Assembly (NCBI RefSeq): GCF_014268805.2
Contig: NZ_JABWRF020000004.1
Coordinates: 248,001 to 312,000 of the forward strand
Length of the DNA stretch: 64,000 bases
Direction of reading: 5' to 3'
Origin: Pseudomonas farsensis
GTDB taxonomy: Bacteria > Pseudomonadota > Gammaproteobacteria > Pseudomonadales > Pseudomonadaceae
Shown here: positions 43,701 through 53,134 of the stretch, piece by piece
Layout of the letters: each line of letters begins with the position of its first letter
How positions within the stretch are numbered: position 1 is the stretch's first letter
Notes under the pieces: model-generated
Databases searched by the model: none
What the model saw: the letters and a program-made list of their open reading frames with translations, nothing else
Told to the model about the DNA's origin: nothing
Translations under genes and position numbers: made by a program

Positions 43701-46700
43701 ACTACATGGTGCCCAGCCACTGGGTGCTGCTTGACGCGCTGCCGCTGAGCCCGAACGGCAAGCTGGAGCGCAAGGCGCTGCCGCGCCCGGACGTCAGCCA
43801 GGCGCAAGCCAGCTATGTGGCGCCACAAAGTGAACTGGAGCAACGTATCGCGGCAGTCTGGGAAGAAGTTCTCAAGCGCGAACGCGTGAGCCTTGCCGAT
43901 AACTTCTTCGAGCTGGGCGGCGACTCGATCATCTCCATGCAGTTGGTCAGCCGGGCACGTCAGGCCGGCATCCGCTTCACTCCAAAACAGTTGTTCCAGC
44001 ACCAAACGGTGCAGGCACTTGCTGGGGTGGCACGCTTGGAAGAAGCGGCAGTACAGATTGACCAGCAACCGCTGAATGGGCCTGCGCACCTGCTGCCGTT
44101 GCAGGGCTGGTTCTTCGACACCGCTATCCCCGAGCGTCACCACTGGAACCAGTCGGTATTGCTCAAAACCACTCAACCCGTTGACGCGGCTCGCCTGGAC
44201 GCTGCATTGCAGAAGTTGGTGCAGCACCACGATGCGCTGCGTCTGCGCTTCAGCGAAGCAGGCGATGGTTGGCACGCGCACTTTGCCACGGCGCAGGTCG
44301 ACACCTCGCTATTGTGGCAGGCGCCGGTGGCCGATCTTGCTGCGTTGCAACAGTTGGCAGAGCGAGCACAAGCAAGCCTGGAGCTGGCTCAAGGGCCGCT
44401 GTTGCGGGCGGTGCTCGCCCACCTGCCAACAGGTGAGCAGCGCCTGCTGCTGGTCGTTCACCACCTGGCAATAGATGGGGTGTCTTGGCGCATCCTGCTT
44501 GAGGACCTGGAACAGCTTTATCGCGGCGCCACCTTGGCCCCGCGCAGTCATTCGGTTCAGACCTGGGCTGCACTGCTGCACGATCATGCCCGCGAAGTGC
44601 TGCCTACGCGCGAGCTTGACTATTGGCGCGCGCAGCTCGACGGCGTAGCTAGCGCCCTGCCCGGCGCCCGGCAGGGCGTCATCGGCTTGCGTCGTGATGC
44701 CTGTGTAGTACATACCCGCCTGGATGCAACACTGACTCGGCAATTGCTGCAGGAGGCGCCTGCGGCCTACCGGACCCAGGTCAACGACCTGCTGTTGACT
44801 GCGCTGGCACGCGTGCTGACGCGCTGGGCCGGCACCCCTTCGGCCCATGTGCAACTGGAAGGCCATGGACGCGAGGATATCTTCGACGGCATCGATCTCA
44901 CCCGTACGGTGGGTTGGTTTACCAGCCTCTACCCGCTGAAATTGACGCCCCAGGCTGACCTCGGCTGCTCGATCAAAGCGATCAAGGAACAGCTACGCGC
45001 TGTGCCCGACAAGGGCGTGGGTTTTGCTGCACTGCGTTACCTGGGCGAGCCGAAGTTGCGCCAGCAACTGGCCACCCTGCCGATGCCGCGCATCACCTTC
45101 AACTACCTGGGCCAGTTCGACAACAGCTTCCAGGCGCAGGGTGAGGGGTTGTTTTTGCCCAGTGGCGAGGCAGCAGGCGCCGAACAGAGCCCGCAGGCGC
45201 CGCTTAGCAGTGACCTGAGCCTCGACGGCCAGGTGTATGGCGGTGAATTCGACATGGCCTGGACTTTCAGCGCCGCGCAGTTCGAACCGTCGACGATGCA
45301 AGCTTTGGCCGATGAGTACGGTGCGCAGTTGCGCTCGCTGGTCGAGCACTGCCTGGTGCCGGATAACCAGGGCCTGACGCCCTCTGACGTGCCTTTGGCC
45401 GAGCTTGACCAAGCCGCGCTGGATGCACTGCCGGTCGCGGCTGCGCAGCTTGAAGACCTCTATCCGCTATCCCCGATGCAGCACGGCATGCTGTTCCACA
45501 GCTTGTATGAGCCGGGAGGCGGTGACTATCTCAACCAGATGCGCGTTGATATCGCCGGGCTTGACCCTGAGCGCTTTGCCCAAGCCTGGCAATACGCCTG
45601 CCAGGATCAGGCTCTGCTGCGCACCGGTTTTCTTTGGGAAGGCTTGCCGCAGCCGCTGCAGGCGGTGCTCAAACGCGTGAAGGTGCCGTTTGACTGCTGC
45701 GAACTGCCGCTGCATACCGATCCCCAGCAGGCGCTCGACGCACTGGCTGCGGCCGAGTTGGAAAAAGGCTTCGACCTCGCCTGCCCGCCGCTTCTGCGTG
45801 TGCTGCTGGTACGAACCGGGGATGACCACCACCATTTGATATACACCCATCATCACCTGTTGATGGATGGCTGGAGCAATGCTCGACTGCTCGGCGAGGT
45901 GCTACAGCGCTATGCCGGCCAAGTACCTGAACGCACTGCCGGGCGCTATCGCGACTACATCGAATGGTTGCAGCGCCAGGATCAGCAGTCCAGCCAAACG
46001 TTCTGGCAGCAGCAATTGGCTGCCTTGAAGCAATCGACCTTGCTGGCCCGAGCCTTGCCAACGCGGCGCGGCGAGTTGCCGATGGGTCAGGGCGAATTGA
46101 CTCAGGCCATCGACGCCGTGAGCACGCAACGTCTGGCCAGCATGGCCCGCGAACACAAGATAACCCTCAACACCCTGGCGCAAGGCGCCTGGCTGTTGCT
46201 GTTGCAGCGTTACACCGGGCAGGCCTGTGTTGCTTTTGGCGCGACTGTCGCTGGCCGCCCGCTCGAGCTCAGGGGGATCGAGCAGCAGGTCGGCCTGTTC
46301 ATCAACACCTTGCCAGTGGTCGCCGAGGTTGACCTTGCCCAGCCAGTGGCGCAATGGCTACAGGCGCTGCAGGCTGCCAACCTAGCGTCCCGCGAGCACG
46401 AGTACACGCCACTTGCGGACATCCAGCGCTTGGCAGGGCAGGCCAATGAAGGGCTGTTCGATACGTTGCTGGTGTTCGAAAACTATCCGGTAGCTGACGC
46501 CCTGCGCGAAGCGCCTGCCGGGCTTGAGTTCGGCGAGGTCTACAATCACGAACAGACCAACTTCCCGTTGGCGCTCTCGGTAAGCCTGGCACAGACCCTG
46601 ACTTTGCATTATCGCTTTGCCCACCAGGCCTTCGATGAGCAAGCCATCGTCCAGATAAACCGCCACATGACGCAATTGCTGGCCGCCTTAGCTGAGGCTC

Positions 46701-49700
46701 CTCAGGCCTGCTTGCGCGATGTCGTCATGCTGGCGGCCGATGAACGCCAGCAGGCATTGCTCGGCTGGAACGCCACCGCTACCGAATACCCGCTGGATAC
46801 GCCAGTACAACGGCTGATCGAGGCACAGGTCCAGCGCACGCCACAGGCCGAGGCGCTGGTCTTTGGCGATGTTCGCCTGAGCTACGCCGAGCTGGATGCC
46901 CGCGCCAACCAGCTTGCCCATCACCTCGTCGGGCAGGGCGTTGGCCCTGATGTACTGGTCGGCATCGCCGCCGAGCGCAGCATCGAAATGGTGGTTGGCT
47001 TGCTGGCAGTGCTCAAGGCCGGCGGTGCCTACGTGCCGCTTGACCCAGAGCTGCCAGCCGAGCGATTGGCGTACATGTTCGAAGACAGCGGTATCGAACT
47101 GCTGCTGACCCAGAGCCACCTGAGCCTGCCGATGCCGGCTGGCCTCAAGTTACTTGCTTTGGACCAGTTGGACCTGAGCGCCTACCCAGCGACCAACCCG
47201 AACATCACCGTCGCCCCGGAAAACCTGGCCTACGTGATCTACACCTCCGGCTCCACCGGCAAGCCCAAGGGCGCCGGCAACCGCCACAGCGCGCTGACCA
47301 ACCGCTTGTGCTGGATGCAGCAGGCCTACGGGCTGGATGGCAGTGACACCGTGCTGCAAAAGACCCCGTTCAGCTTCGACGTGTCGGTATGGGAATTCTT
47401 CTGGCCGCTGATGACCGGCGCACGCCTGGCCGTTGCCGGCCCAGGCGATCACCGCGACCCGGCGAGGCTCGTTGAGCTGATTCAGCAGTACCAGGTCACC
47501 ACGCTGCACTTCGTACCTTCGATGCTGCAGGCCTTCCTGACCGACGCTGGGGTGAGCAACTGCACGGGCCTCAAACGCATCGTTTGCAGTGGTGAAGCGC
47601 TGCCGGTGGACGCCCAGCAACAGGTCTTCGCCAAGCTGCCGCAGGCAGGCCTGTACAACCTGTACGGCCCAACCGAGGCCGCCATCGACGTCACCCACTG
47701 GACCTGCCGCGAAGAAGGCGCCGACACCGTGCCGATTGGCCAGCCCATCGCCAACCTTGCCACCTACGTGCTGGACAGCGAGCTGAACCCGGTGCCGACC
47801 GGCGTGATTGGCGAGCTGTACCTGGGCGGTGAAGGTCTGGCGCGCGGTTACCACCGCCGCCCTGGGCTGACGGCCGAGCGCTTTGCCACCAGCCCGTTCG
47901 GCCGTGGCGAGCGGCTGTACCGCACGGGCGACCTGGCCCGCCAGCGCGCCGATGGGGTCATCGAATACGCAGGGCGCATCGACCATCAGGTGAAAATCCG
48001 CGGGTTGCGTATCGAGCTGGGCGAAATCGAAGCACGGCTGATGGAACAGCCGCAGGTGCGCGAAGCTGTAGTGTTGGCGGTCGAGATCCTGGGCAGCCAG
48101 CAGCTGGTGGCCTACCTGGTGCCGCAGCAAGGGGTCGACCCGGAAGGTCTGCGCGAGGTCCTCAGGGGCAGCCTGCTGACCCACCTGCCGGACTACATGG
48201 TGCCCAGCCACTGGGTGCTGCTTGACGCGCTGCCGCTGAGCCCGAACGGCAAGCTGGAGCGCAAGGCGCTGCCGCGCCCGGACGTCAGCCAGGCGCAAGC
48301 CAGCTATGTGGCGCCGCAAGACGATATGGAGCTGGACCTTGCTGCCATCTGGCAGGACGTTCTGCAAGTCGACTGCGTAGGCAGCCGCGACAACTTCTTT
48401 GAGCTCGGTGGTGATTCGATCGTATCCATTCAACTGGTCAGCCGGGCGCGTCAGCACGGGATACGCTTCTCTCCCAAGGCGCTGTTCGAATACCCCACGG
48501 TCCATGCGCTGGCACAGGTCGCGCTGCGTGACGGCAGCGTCACCCAGGTGGAGCAGGGGCCGCTGACGGGGGCCACGCCATTACTGCCGTTCCAGCAAGC
48601 CTTCTTTGACACTGCCATCCCTGAGCGCCATCACTGGAATCAGTCGGTGCTGCTCACCCCAGTCACTGCACTGCAATTGCCGGTGTTGCAACAGGCTCTG
48701 GATGTTTTGCTGCTACAGCATGACGCCTTGCGCCTGCGTTTCAGCGAAGCTGATGGCCAATGGCAGGCGCGTTGCGCCGCACCGGGCCCTGCCGCGAGCC
48801 TTGCTTGTGTGACGCTGGATGCGCCGGACGAACTGGCGTGCCATGCGGATGCGCTGCAACGCAGTCTCGACTTGGGCGAAGGGCCGTTGTTCAAGGCACT
48901 GCTGGCGAACCTGAAGGACGGTGAGCAGCGGCTGCTGCTGGTCGCGCACCATCTGGTAGTCGATGGCGTCTCCTGGCGTATCCTGTTGCAAGATCTGCAA
49001 CTGCTCTGCCAGCAGCTGTCACGGGGCCAGGCGCCCGGCCTGCCGGCGCGCACCACCTCATTGCGTCAATGGGGCGAGCACCTGAAACAACATGCTCGGG
49101 ATGCCCAACCCGCCGTTCTGAAGCATTGGCAAGGCTTGCTGGACGGTGTGGATGGCGACCTGCCACGCGACCACGCGGTAACCACCGCGCAGCGGCATCA
49201 GGCGCGGACCTGCGTGTCACGCTTCGATGCCCTGATTACCCGCAGCCTGTTGCAGGATGCGCCCGGCAGCTATCGCACCCAGGTCAATGACCTGCTGCTG
49301 ACCGCATTGGCCCAGGTAATTGCGCGCTGGACCGGGCGCCAGGATGTGCTTGTGCAACTCGAAGGCCATGGCCGTGAAGCACCGGATGAGGCGCTCGACC
49401 TTTCTCGAACTGTCGGTTGGTTCACCAGCCTGTTTCCGGTACGGCTCAGCGTGGCGGAGCAACTGCCTGCCACGATCAAGCAAATCAAGCAGCAACTGCG
49501 TGCCTTGCCAGGCAATGGCCTGGACTTCGCTGCCGTACGCTACCTTGGCGATGCGCCTGCCCGTCAGGCACTGGCTGGGCTTGCCGTGCCACGCATTACC
49601 TTCAACTACCTGGGGCAGTTCGATGCTAGCTTCAACCGCGCCGACGGGATGTTCAACCTGGCGGTGGAGGGCCGAGGCGATGAGCTATCGGCTGCGGCAC

Positions 49701-52700
49701 CGCTGGCCAATTGGCTGAATATCGAAGGCGGCGTGCAAGGTGCGGAACTGAGCCTGGCCTGGACCTTCAGTGCGGCGATGTTCGATGAGACGACCATCGC
49801 CGCACTGGCGGCCGATTACGAGCGCACGTTGACAGCGCTGGTCATGCATTGCCTGCAACCGGGTGTGCATGGAGTAACACCGTCTGACTTTCCACTGGCC
49901 GGGCTCGATCAGGCTGCCCTGGACCGTCTTGCCCTGCCATTGCCGCGCGTGGAGGATTTGTTCCCGCTTTCTCCAATGCAGCAAGGCATGCTGTTCCACA
50001 CGCTGTACCAAAAGGCCGCCGGCGACTACATCAACCAGATGCGGCTCGATGTCGATGGCCTCGACCCCGAACGCTTCATCCAGGCATGGCAAGCTGCACT
50101 TGATAGCCATGAAAGCCTGCGCAGCGCTTTCCTGTGGCAGGGCGAGCTCGAACGGCCGCTGCAGATGGTGCTGCGGGGCTGCCCATTGCCGGTTCGCCAG
50201 CTTGATTGGCGTGGGCGTGCAGACCTGCTTGGCGAGCTTGATGCGCTCGCCGCCGAGGATCGCGCCCAGGGCTTTGCCTTGGACCAGGCGCCTTTGCTAC
50301 GGCTGATGCTGGTGCGCACTGGCGACGATCGGCACCAGTTGATCTATACCTGCCATCACATACTCATGGACGGCTGGAGCGTTTCGCGCCTGTTCGCCGA
50401 AGTACTGCAACACTATGCTGGGCAACCGCCGCAGCGTAGCGCCGGGCGTTACCGGGACTACATCGCCTGGCTGCAAGGCCGCGATACGCAGGCCACCGAA
50501 GCGTTCTGGAAGGCTCAGTTACGTGCGTTGGAGTCGCCAACCCGCCTGGCCGATGCCTTTAGTGTGCCCCCAGCCACAACCCAAGGCGCTGCGCAGCAGA
50601 GCTTGATGGTAGAGCTGGACGCCGGTCACAGTGGCCGTCTACAGGCATTCGCCCGCAGCCAGCAGGTGACCGTCAACACGTTGATCCAGGCAGCCTGGCT
50701 GCTGTTGCTACAGCGCTACACCGGGCATGCCACGGTTTGCTTCGGCGCCACCGTGGCTGGACGCCCGGTGCAAGTGCGCGGAGCCATGGAGCAGATCGGT
50801 CTGTTCATCAACACCCTGCCGGTTATCGCCAGCCCCTCTGCACAGACGGGCGTGGGGGAGTTCCTGCGCGGATTGCAGGCCAGCAACCTGGACCTGCGCG
50901 AGCACGAGCACACACCGCTGTATGAAGTGCAGCGCTGGGCCGGGCAGGGCGCTCAGGCGCTGTTCGACAGCTTGCTTGTGTTCGAGAATTATCCAGTCTC
51001 CGCAGCCCTGGCCCAGGCCGGCTCGCAAGGCCCTCGTTTTACCCTGCTGGCCAACCATGAGCAGACCAACTACCCGCTGGTTCTTGCGCTGAACCTTGGG
51101 CAAACCCTGCACATGCAATACAGCCACGACCCGCGTCTGTTCGACAGTGCTACGGTCGAGCAACTCAACCGGCATTTACTGCACTTGCTGGCGCAGTTGT
51201 GCGAGGACGGCACGCGCGCCCTGGGCGAACTTGCTTTGCTGCCTGCAGGCGAGCGAGAGCAACTGCTGCAACGCTGGGCTCCGTGCGCGCCTGATCTGCC
51301 GCTGGTCCACGAACGCATAGCGCAATGGGCTGAGCGCACCCCGGATGCCATCGCCCTGCATGCGGCTGATGGAAGCGTTACCTATGCAGAGCTTGATGCC
51401 CGTGCCAACGCCCTGGCCCATGCATTGGTGGCCCGTGGTATCAAGGCCGAGGATCGAGTCGGCGTGGCCATGCCTCGCGGTGCCGGGCTGATTGTCTGCC
51501 TGCTTGCTGTGCACAAGGCCGGCGCCGCCTATGTGCCCTTGGACCCAGAGTACCCGGCGCAGCGGCTCGCCTACCTGATGGCAGACTCCAGCATGGTGCT
51601 GCTGTTGTGCGATTCCCGGCTTGAAGGCTTGCCGATACCGCAAGGCCTGGCGCTGCTGCATCCGGACCACCTCGACCTTGCTGCCCAGCCGCAGGGCCTA
51701 CCTGCGGTCACAGTCCGTGCCGGGCAATTGGCCTACATCATTTATACCTCCGGTTCGACCGGCCAACCCAAGGGAGTCGCGGTTGAGCATGGGCCACTGG
51801 CCATGCACTGCCAGGCAATCGGTGAGCGCTACGAGATGACGGCAGAGGATTGCGAACTGCACTTCATGTCGTTCGCCTTCGACGGTGCCCATGAGCGCTG
51901 GCTGACTAGCCTGACCCACGGTGGCAGCTTGCTGATTCGCGACGATAGCCTGTGGACCCCGCAGAAAACCTACGAGCAGATGCACCGCTTTGGCGTCACC
52001 GTGGCAGCCTTCCCGCCGCTGTATCTGCTGCAGTTGGCCGAGCATGCCGAGCGCGATGGCAATCCGCCGCCGGTCAGGGTGTACTGCTTCGGTGGCGACG
52101 CGGTGCCCAATGCCAGCTTCGAACTGGCGCGGCGTGCGCTGCGTCCGCGCTTCATCATCAACGGCTACGGGCCTACCGAGACGGTGGTCACTCCACTGAT
52201 CTGGAAAGCCGGTCGCGAGGCCTGCTGCGGCGCTGCCTATGCCCCTATCGGCACCCGCATTGGCGAGCGTAGCGCCCAAGTCCTGGATAGTGACCTCGAC
52301 CTGCTGCCAGTCGGCGTACCCGGCGAGCTTTATCTGGGGGGTAGCGGCGTCGCACGCGGCTATCTGGACCGTCCGGGGCTGACTGCCGAGCGCTTCGTGC
52401 CAGACCCATTCGGCTGTGGCGCCCGCGTTTACCGCAGTGGAGACCTGGTGCGGCAGCGCGCTGATGGTGTGGTCGACTACCTGGGGCGCATCGATCACCA
52501 GGTGAAGATTCGCGGTTTCCGTATCGAATTGGGCGAGGTCGAGGCCAGCCTGCAGGGGCTTGCTGGTGTGCGAGAGGCCGTTGTGGTTGCGCGTGATGGT
52601 GGCAACGGGCCGCAGCTGGTCGGTTATCTGCTGTCCGAAGACCCGGCGGCGGCCCACCCCGGCCCGCTGCAGCAGCAACAGCGCGACGCCATCCGTGTTG

Positions 52701-53134
52701 CGCTCAAACGCCAGTTGCCGGGCTACATGGTACCCAGCCAGTTCGTGTTCCTCGAACGCTTCCCGCTGACCCCAAATGGCAAGCTCGACCGCAAGGCCCT
52801 GCCTGCACCCGACAGTCCGCAGGCTGGTGAGTCCTACGTGGCTGCGCAGACCGAGCTGCAACAGATAGTCGCTGCGGTGTGGCGTGAGGTGCTCAAGCTT
52901 GAGCGGGTAGGGCTGGGCGATAACTTCTTCGAATTGGGAGGGCACTCCCTGTTGGCCACCCAAGCCACCGCACAACTGCAATTGGCACTCGGCGGCGAGG
53001 TGGCCTTGGAGCTGCTGTTCGCCACGGGCTCCCTGGCCGAGTACGCCGAGGCTGTGGCCAACACCCTGACGACACATAGCGAGGACGATTTGAGCGAGAT
53101 GTTCGATTTCATGGCCGAACTGGAGGCTGACTGA
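40778..53134 (+). CDS. Pyoverdine side-chain NRPS, C-A-T-E-C-A-T-E-C-A-T (D-Ser, D-Ser, basic residue)
   Basis: 4118 residues from MHKQGPARTEELV. ATG 40778 has GGAGG 6 nt upstream and overlaps the previous stop by 8 nt. Approximate residues: C1 50-490, A1 505-1008, T1 1047, E1 1101-1530, C2 1558-1980, A2 1998-2505, T2 2543, E2 2601-3030, C3 3060-3490, A3 3505-4010, T3 4054. A1 and A2 read DVWHVSLIDK (Ser) and are nearly the same sequence; each is followed by E, predicting D-Ser twice. A3 is unrelated to them (SFAFDGAHERW, FPPLYLLQL, NGYGPTETVVTP) with code DGEACGGVTK, which I associate with basic residues such as (formyl)hydroxyornithine in pyoverdine synthetases; that assignment is tentative. 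C1 is LCL; C2 and C3 are DCL. Confidence 0.9.
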   Translation: MHKQGPARTEELVSRIRGLDSGKRRLLFTRLQQMGVDVARLPIVPAVEGSATPLSYAQQRQWFLWQLEPEGCAYNIPAALRLRGALDIQALSNSLKWLSQQQASLRTRLDETDGEVHQRFDEDGVAVLEFEDCTLPLAERDDKVNACLGAELAMPFDLTAGPLWRVRLVRLGDDDHLLLLSLHHLITDGWSMNVLVEQLLGGYSAFANNAKPELVAPCIQYGDYASWQREWMESGERERQLAWWTTALGRELPVLELPTDHPRPPRQSYRGARLEVALPGKLSEALRQLAQARDVTPFMLLLASFQVLLHRYSGHDDIRVGVPNANRNRLETESLIGLFVNTQIMRAQITQGLRFDEFLEQVREMALGAQAHQDLPFEQLVEALQPERSLAINPLFQVMYNHQHANADRVGQQLPGLQAEALRLDNRTAQLDLALETYDLRDGFSAVLIYATDLFEANRIERLASHWLNLLHSIVDNPHGRIDQLPMLDTDERQQALLGWNATATEYPLDTPVQRLIEAQVQRTPQAEALVFGDVRLSYAELDARANQLAHHLVGQGVGPDVLVGIAAERSIEMVVGLLAVLKAGGAYVPLDPELPAERLAYMFEDSGIGLLLTQSHLSLPMPAGLKLLALDQLDLSTYPTTNPNITVAPENLAYVIYTSGSTGKPKGAGNRHSALTNRLCWMQQAYGLDNSDTVLQKTPFSFDVSVWEFFWPLMTGARLAVAGPGDHRDPARLVELIQQYQVTTLHFVPSMLQAFLTDAGVSNCTGLKRIVCSGEALPVDAQQQVFAKLPQAGLYNLYGPTEAAIDVTHWTCREEGADTVPIGQPIANLATYVLDSELNPVPTGVIGELYLGGEGLARGYHRRPGLTAERFATSPFGRGERLYRTGDLARQRADGVIEYAGRIDHQVKIRGLRIELGEIEARLMEQPQVREAVVLAVEILGSQQLVAYLVPQQGADPEGLREVLRGSLLTHLPDYMVPSHWVLLDALPLSPNGKLERKALPRPDVSQAQASYVAPQSELEQRIAAVWEEVLKRERVSLADNFFELGGDSIISMQLVSRARQAGIRFTPKQLFQHQTVQALAGVARLEEAAVQIDQQPLNGPAHLLPLQGWFFDTAIPERHHWNQSVLLKTTQPVDAARLDAALQKLVQHHDALRLRFSEAGDGWHAHFATAQVDTSLLWQAPVADLAALQQLAERAQASLELAQGPLLRAVLAHLPTGEQRLLLVVHHLAIDGVSWRILLEDLEQLYRGATLAPRSHSVQTWAALLHDHAREVLPTRELDYWRAQLDGVASALPGARQGVIGLRRDACVVHTRLDATLTRQLLQEAPAAYRTQVNDLLLTALARVLTRWAGTPSAHVQLEGHGREDIFDGIDLTRTVGWFTSLYPLKLTPQADLGCSIKAIKEQLRAVPDKGVGFAALRYLGEPKLRQQLATLPMPRITFNYLGQFDNSFQAQGEGLFLPSGEAAGAEQSPQAPLSSDLSLDGQVYGGEFDMAWTFSAAQFEPSTMQALADEYGAQLRSLVEHCLVPDNQGLTPSDVPLAELDQAALDALPVAAAQLEDLYPLSPMQHGMLFHSLYEPGGGDYLNQMRVDIAGLDPERFAQAWQYACQDQALLRTGFLWEGLPQPLQAVLKRVKVPFDCCELPLHTDPQQALDALAAAELEKGFDLACPPLLRVLLVRTGDDHHHLIYTHHHLLMDGWSNARLLGEVLQRYAGQVPERTAGRYRDYIEWLQRQDQQSSQTFWQQQLAALKQSTLLARALPTRRGELPMGQGELTQAIDAVSTQRLASMAREHKITLNTLAQGAWLLLLQRYTGQACVAFGATVAGRPLELRGIEQQVGLFINTLPVVAEVDLAQPVAQWLQALQAANLASREHEYTPLADIQRLAGQANEGLFDTLLVFENYPVADALREAPAGLEFGEVYNHEQTNFPLALSVSLAQTLTLHYRFAHQAFDEQAIVQINRHMTQLLAALAEAPQACLRDVVMLAADERQQALLGWNATATEYPLDTPVQRLIEAQVQRTPQAEALVFGDVRLSYAELDARANQLAHHLVGQGVGPDVLVGIAAERSIEMVVGLLAVLKAGGAYVPLDPELPAERLAYMFEDSGIELLLTQSHLSLPMPAGLKLLALDQLDLSAYPATNPNITVAPENLAYVIYTSGSTGKPKGAGNRHSALTNRLCWMQQAYGLDGSDTVLQKTPFSFDVSVWEFFWPLMTGARLAVAGPGDHRDPARLVELIQQYQVTTLHFVPSMLQAFLTDAGVSNCTGLKRIVCSGEALPVDAQQQVFAKLPQAGLYNLYGPTEAAIDVTHWTCREEGADTVPIGQPIANLATYVLDSELNPVPTGVIGELYLGGEGLARGYHRRPGLTAERFATSPFGRGERLYRTGDLARQRADGVIEYAGRIDHQVKIRGLRIELGEIEARLMEQPQVREAVVLAVEILGSQQLVAYLVPQQGVDPEGLREVLRGSLLTHLPDYMVPSHWVLLDALPLSPNGKLERKALPRPDVSQAQASYVAPQDDMELDLAAIWQDVLQVDCVGSRDNFFELGGDSIVSIQLVSRARQHGIRFSPKALFEYPTVHALAQVALRDGSVTQVEQGPLTGATPLLPFQQAFFDTAIPERHHWNQSVLLTPVTALQLPVLQQALDVLLLQHDALRLRFSEADGQWQARCAAPGPAASLACVTLDAPDELACHADALQRSLDLGEGPLFKALLANLKDGEQRLLLVAHHLVVDGVSWRILLQDLQLLCQQLSRGQAPGLPARTTSLRQWGEHLKQHARDAQPAVLKHWQGLLDGVDGDLPRDHAVTTAQRHQARTCVSRFDALITRSLLQDAPGSYRTQVNDLLLTALAQVIARWTGRQDVLVQLEGHGREAPDEALDLSRTVGWFTSLFPVRLSVAEQLPATIKQIKQQLRALPGNGLDFAAVRYLGDAPARQALAGLAVPRITFNYLGQFDASFNRADGMFNLAVEGRGDELSAAAPLANWLNIEGGVQGAELSLAWTFSAAMFDETTIAALAADYERTLTALVMHCLQPGVHGVTPSDFPLAGLDQAALDRLALPLPRVEDLFPLSPMQQGMLFHTLYQKAAGDYINQMRLDVDGLDPERFIQAWQAALDSHESLRSAFLWQGELERPLQMVLRGCPLPVRQLDWRGRADLLGELDALAAEDRAQGFALDQAPLLRLMLVRTGDDRHQLIYTCHHILMDGWSVSRLFAEVLQHYAGQPPQRSAGRYRDYIAWLQGRDTQATEAFWKAQLRALESPTRLADAFSVPPATTQGAAQQSLMVELDAGHSGRLQAFARSQQVTVNTLIQAAWLLLLQRYTGHATVCFGATVAGRPVQVRGAMEQIGLFINTLPVIASPSAQTGVGEFLRGLQASNLDLREHEHTPLYEVQRWAGQGAQALFDSLLVFENYPVSAALAQAGSQGPRFTLLANHEQTNYPLVLALNLGQTLHMQYSHDPRLFDSATVEQLNRHLLHLLAQLCEDGTRALGELALLPAGEREQLLQRWAPCAPDLPLVHERIAQWAERTPDAIALHAADGSVTYAELDARANALAHALVARGIKAEDRVGVAMPRGAGLIVCLLAVHKAGAAYVPLDPEYPAQRLAYLMADSSMVLLLCDSRLEGLPIPQGLALLHPDHLDLAAQPQGLPAVTVRAGQLAYIIYTSGSTGQPKGVAVEHGPLAMHCQAIGERYEMTAEDCELHFMSFAFDGAHERWLTSLTHGGSLLIRDDSLWTPQKTYEQMHRFGVTVAAFPPLYLLQLAEHAERDGNPPPVRVYCFGGDAVPNASFELARRALRPRFIINGYGPTETVVTPLIWKAGREACCGAAYAPIGTRIGERSAQVLDSDLDLLPVGVPGELYLGGSGVARGYLDRPGLTAERFVPDPFGCGARVYRSGDLVRQRADGVVDYLGRIDHQVKIRGFRIELGEVEASLQGLAGVREAVVVARDGGNGPQLVGYLLSEDPAAAHPGPLQQQQRDAIRVALKRQLPGYMVPSQFVFLERFPLTPNGKLDRKALPAPDSPQAGESYVAAQTELQQIVAAVWREVLKLERVGLGDNFFELGGHSLLATQATAQLQLALGGEVALELLFATGSLAEYAEAVANTLTTHSEDDLSEMFDFMAELEAD
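42248..43824 (+). repeat. Serine A-domain repeat, copy 2
   Basis: About 1577 bp in module 1 of the second NRPS, aligned without gaps to copy 3 (offset 4491) and copy 4 (offset 12348). It differs from copy 3 at scattered sites, for example GIGLLL versus GIELLL, LDNSDT versus LDGSDT, GADPEGL versus GVDPEGL. Confidence 0.95.
46739..48315 (+). repeat. Serine A-domain repeat, copy 3
   Basis: Module 2 of the second NRPS, same 1577-bp unit as copy 2. Its last 240 bp (after about 48078) match copy 4 better than copy 2 does, including GVDPEGL with the same silent bases. Confidence 0.95.
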
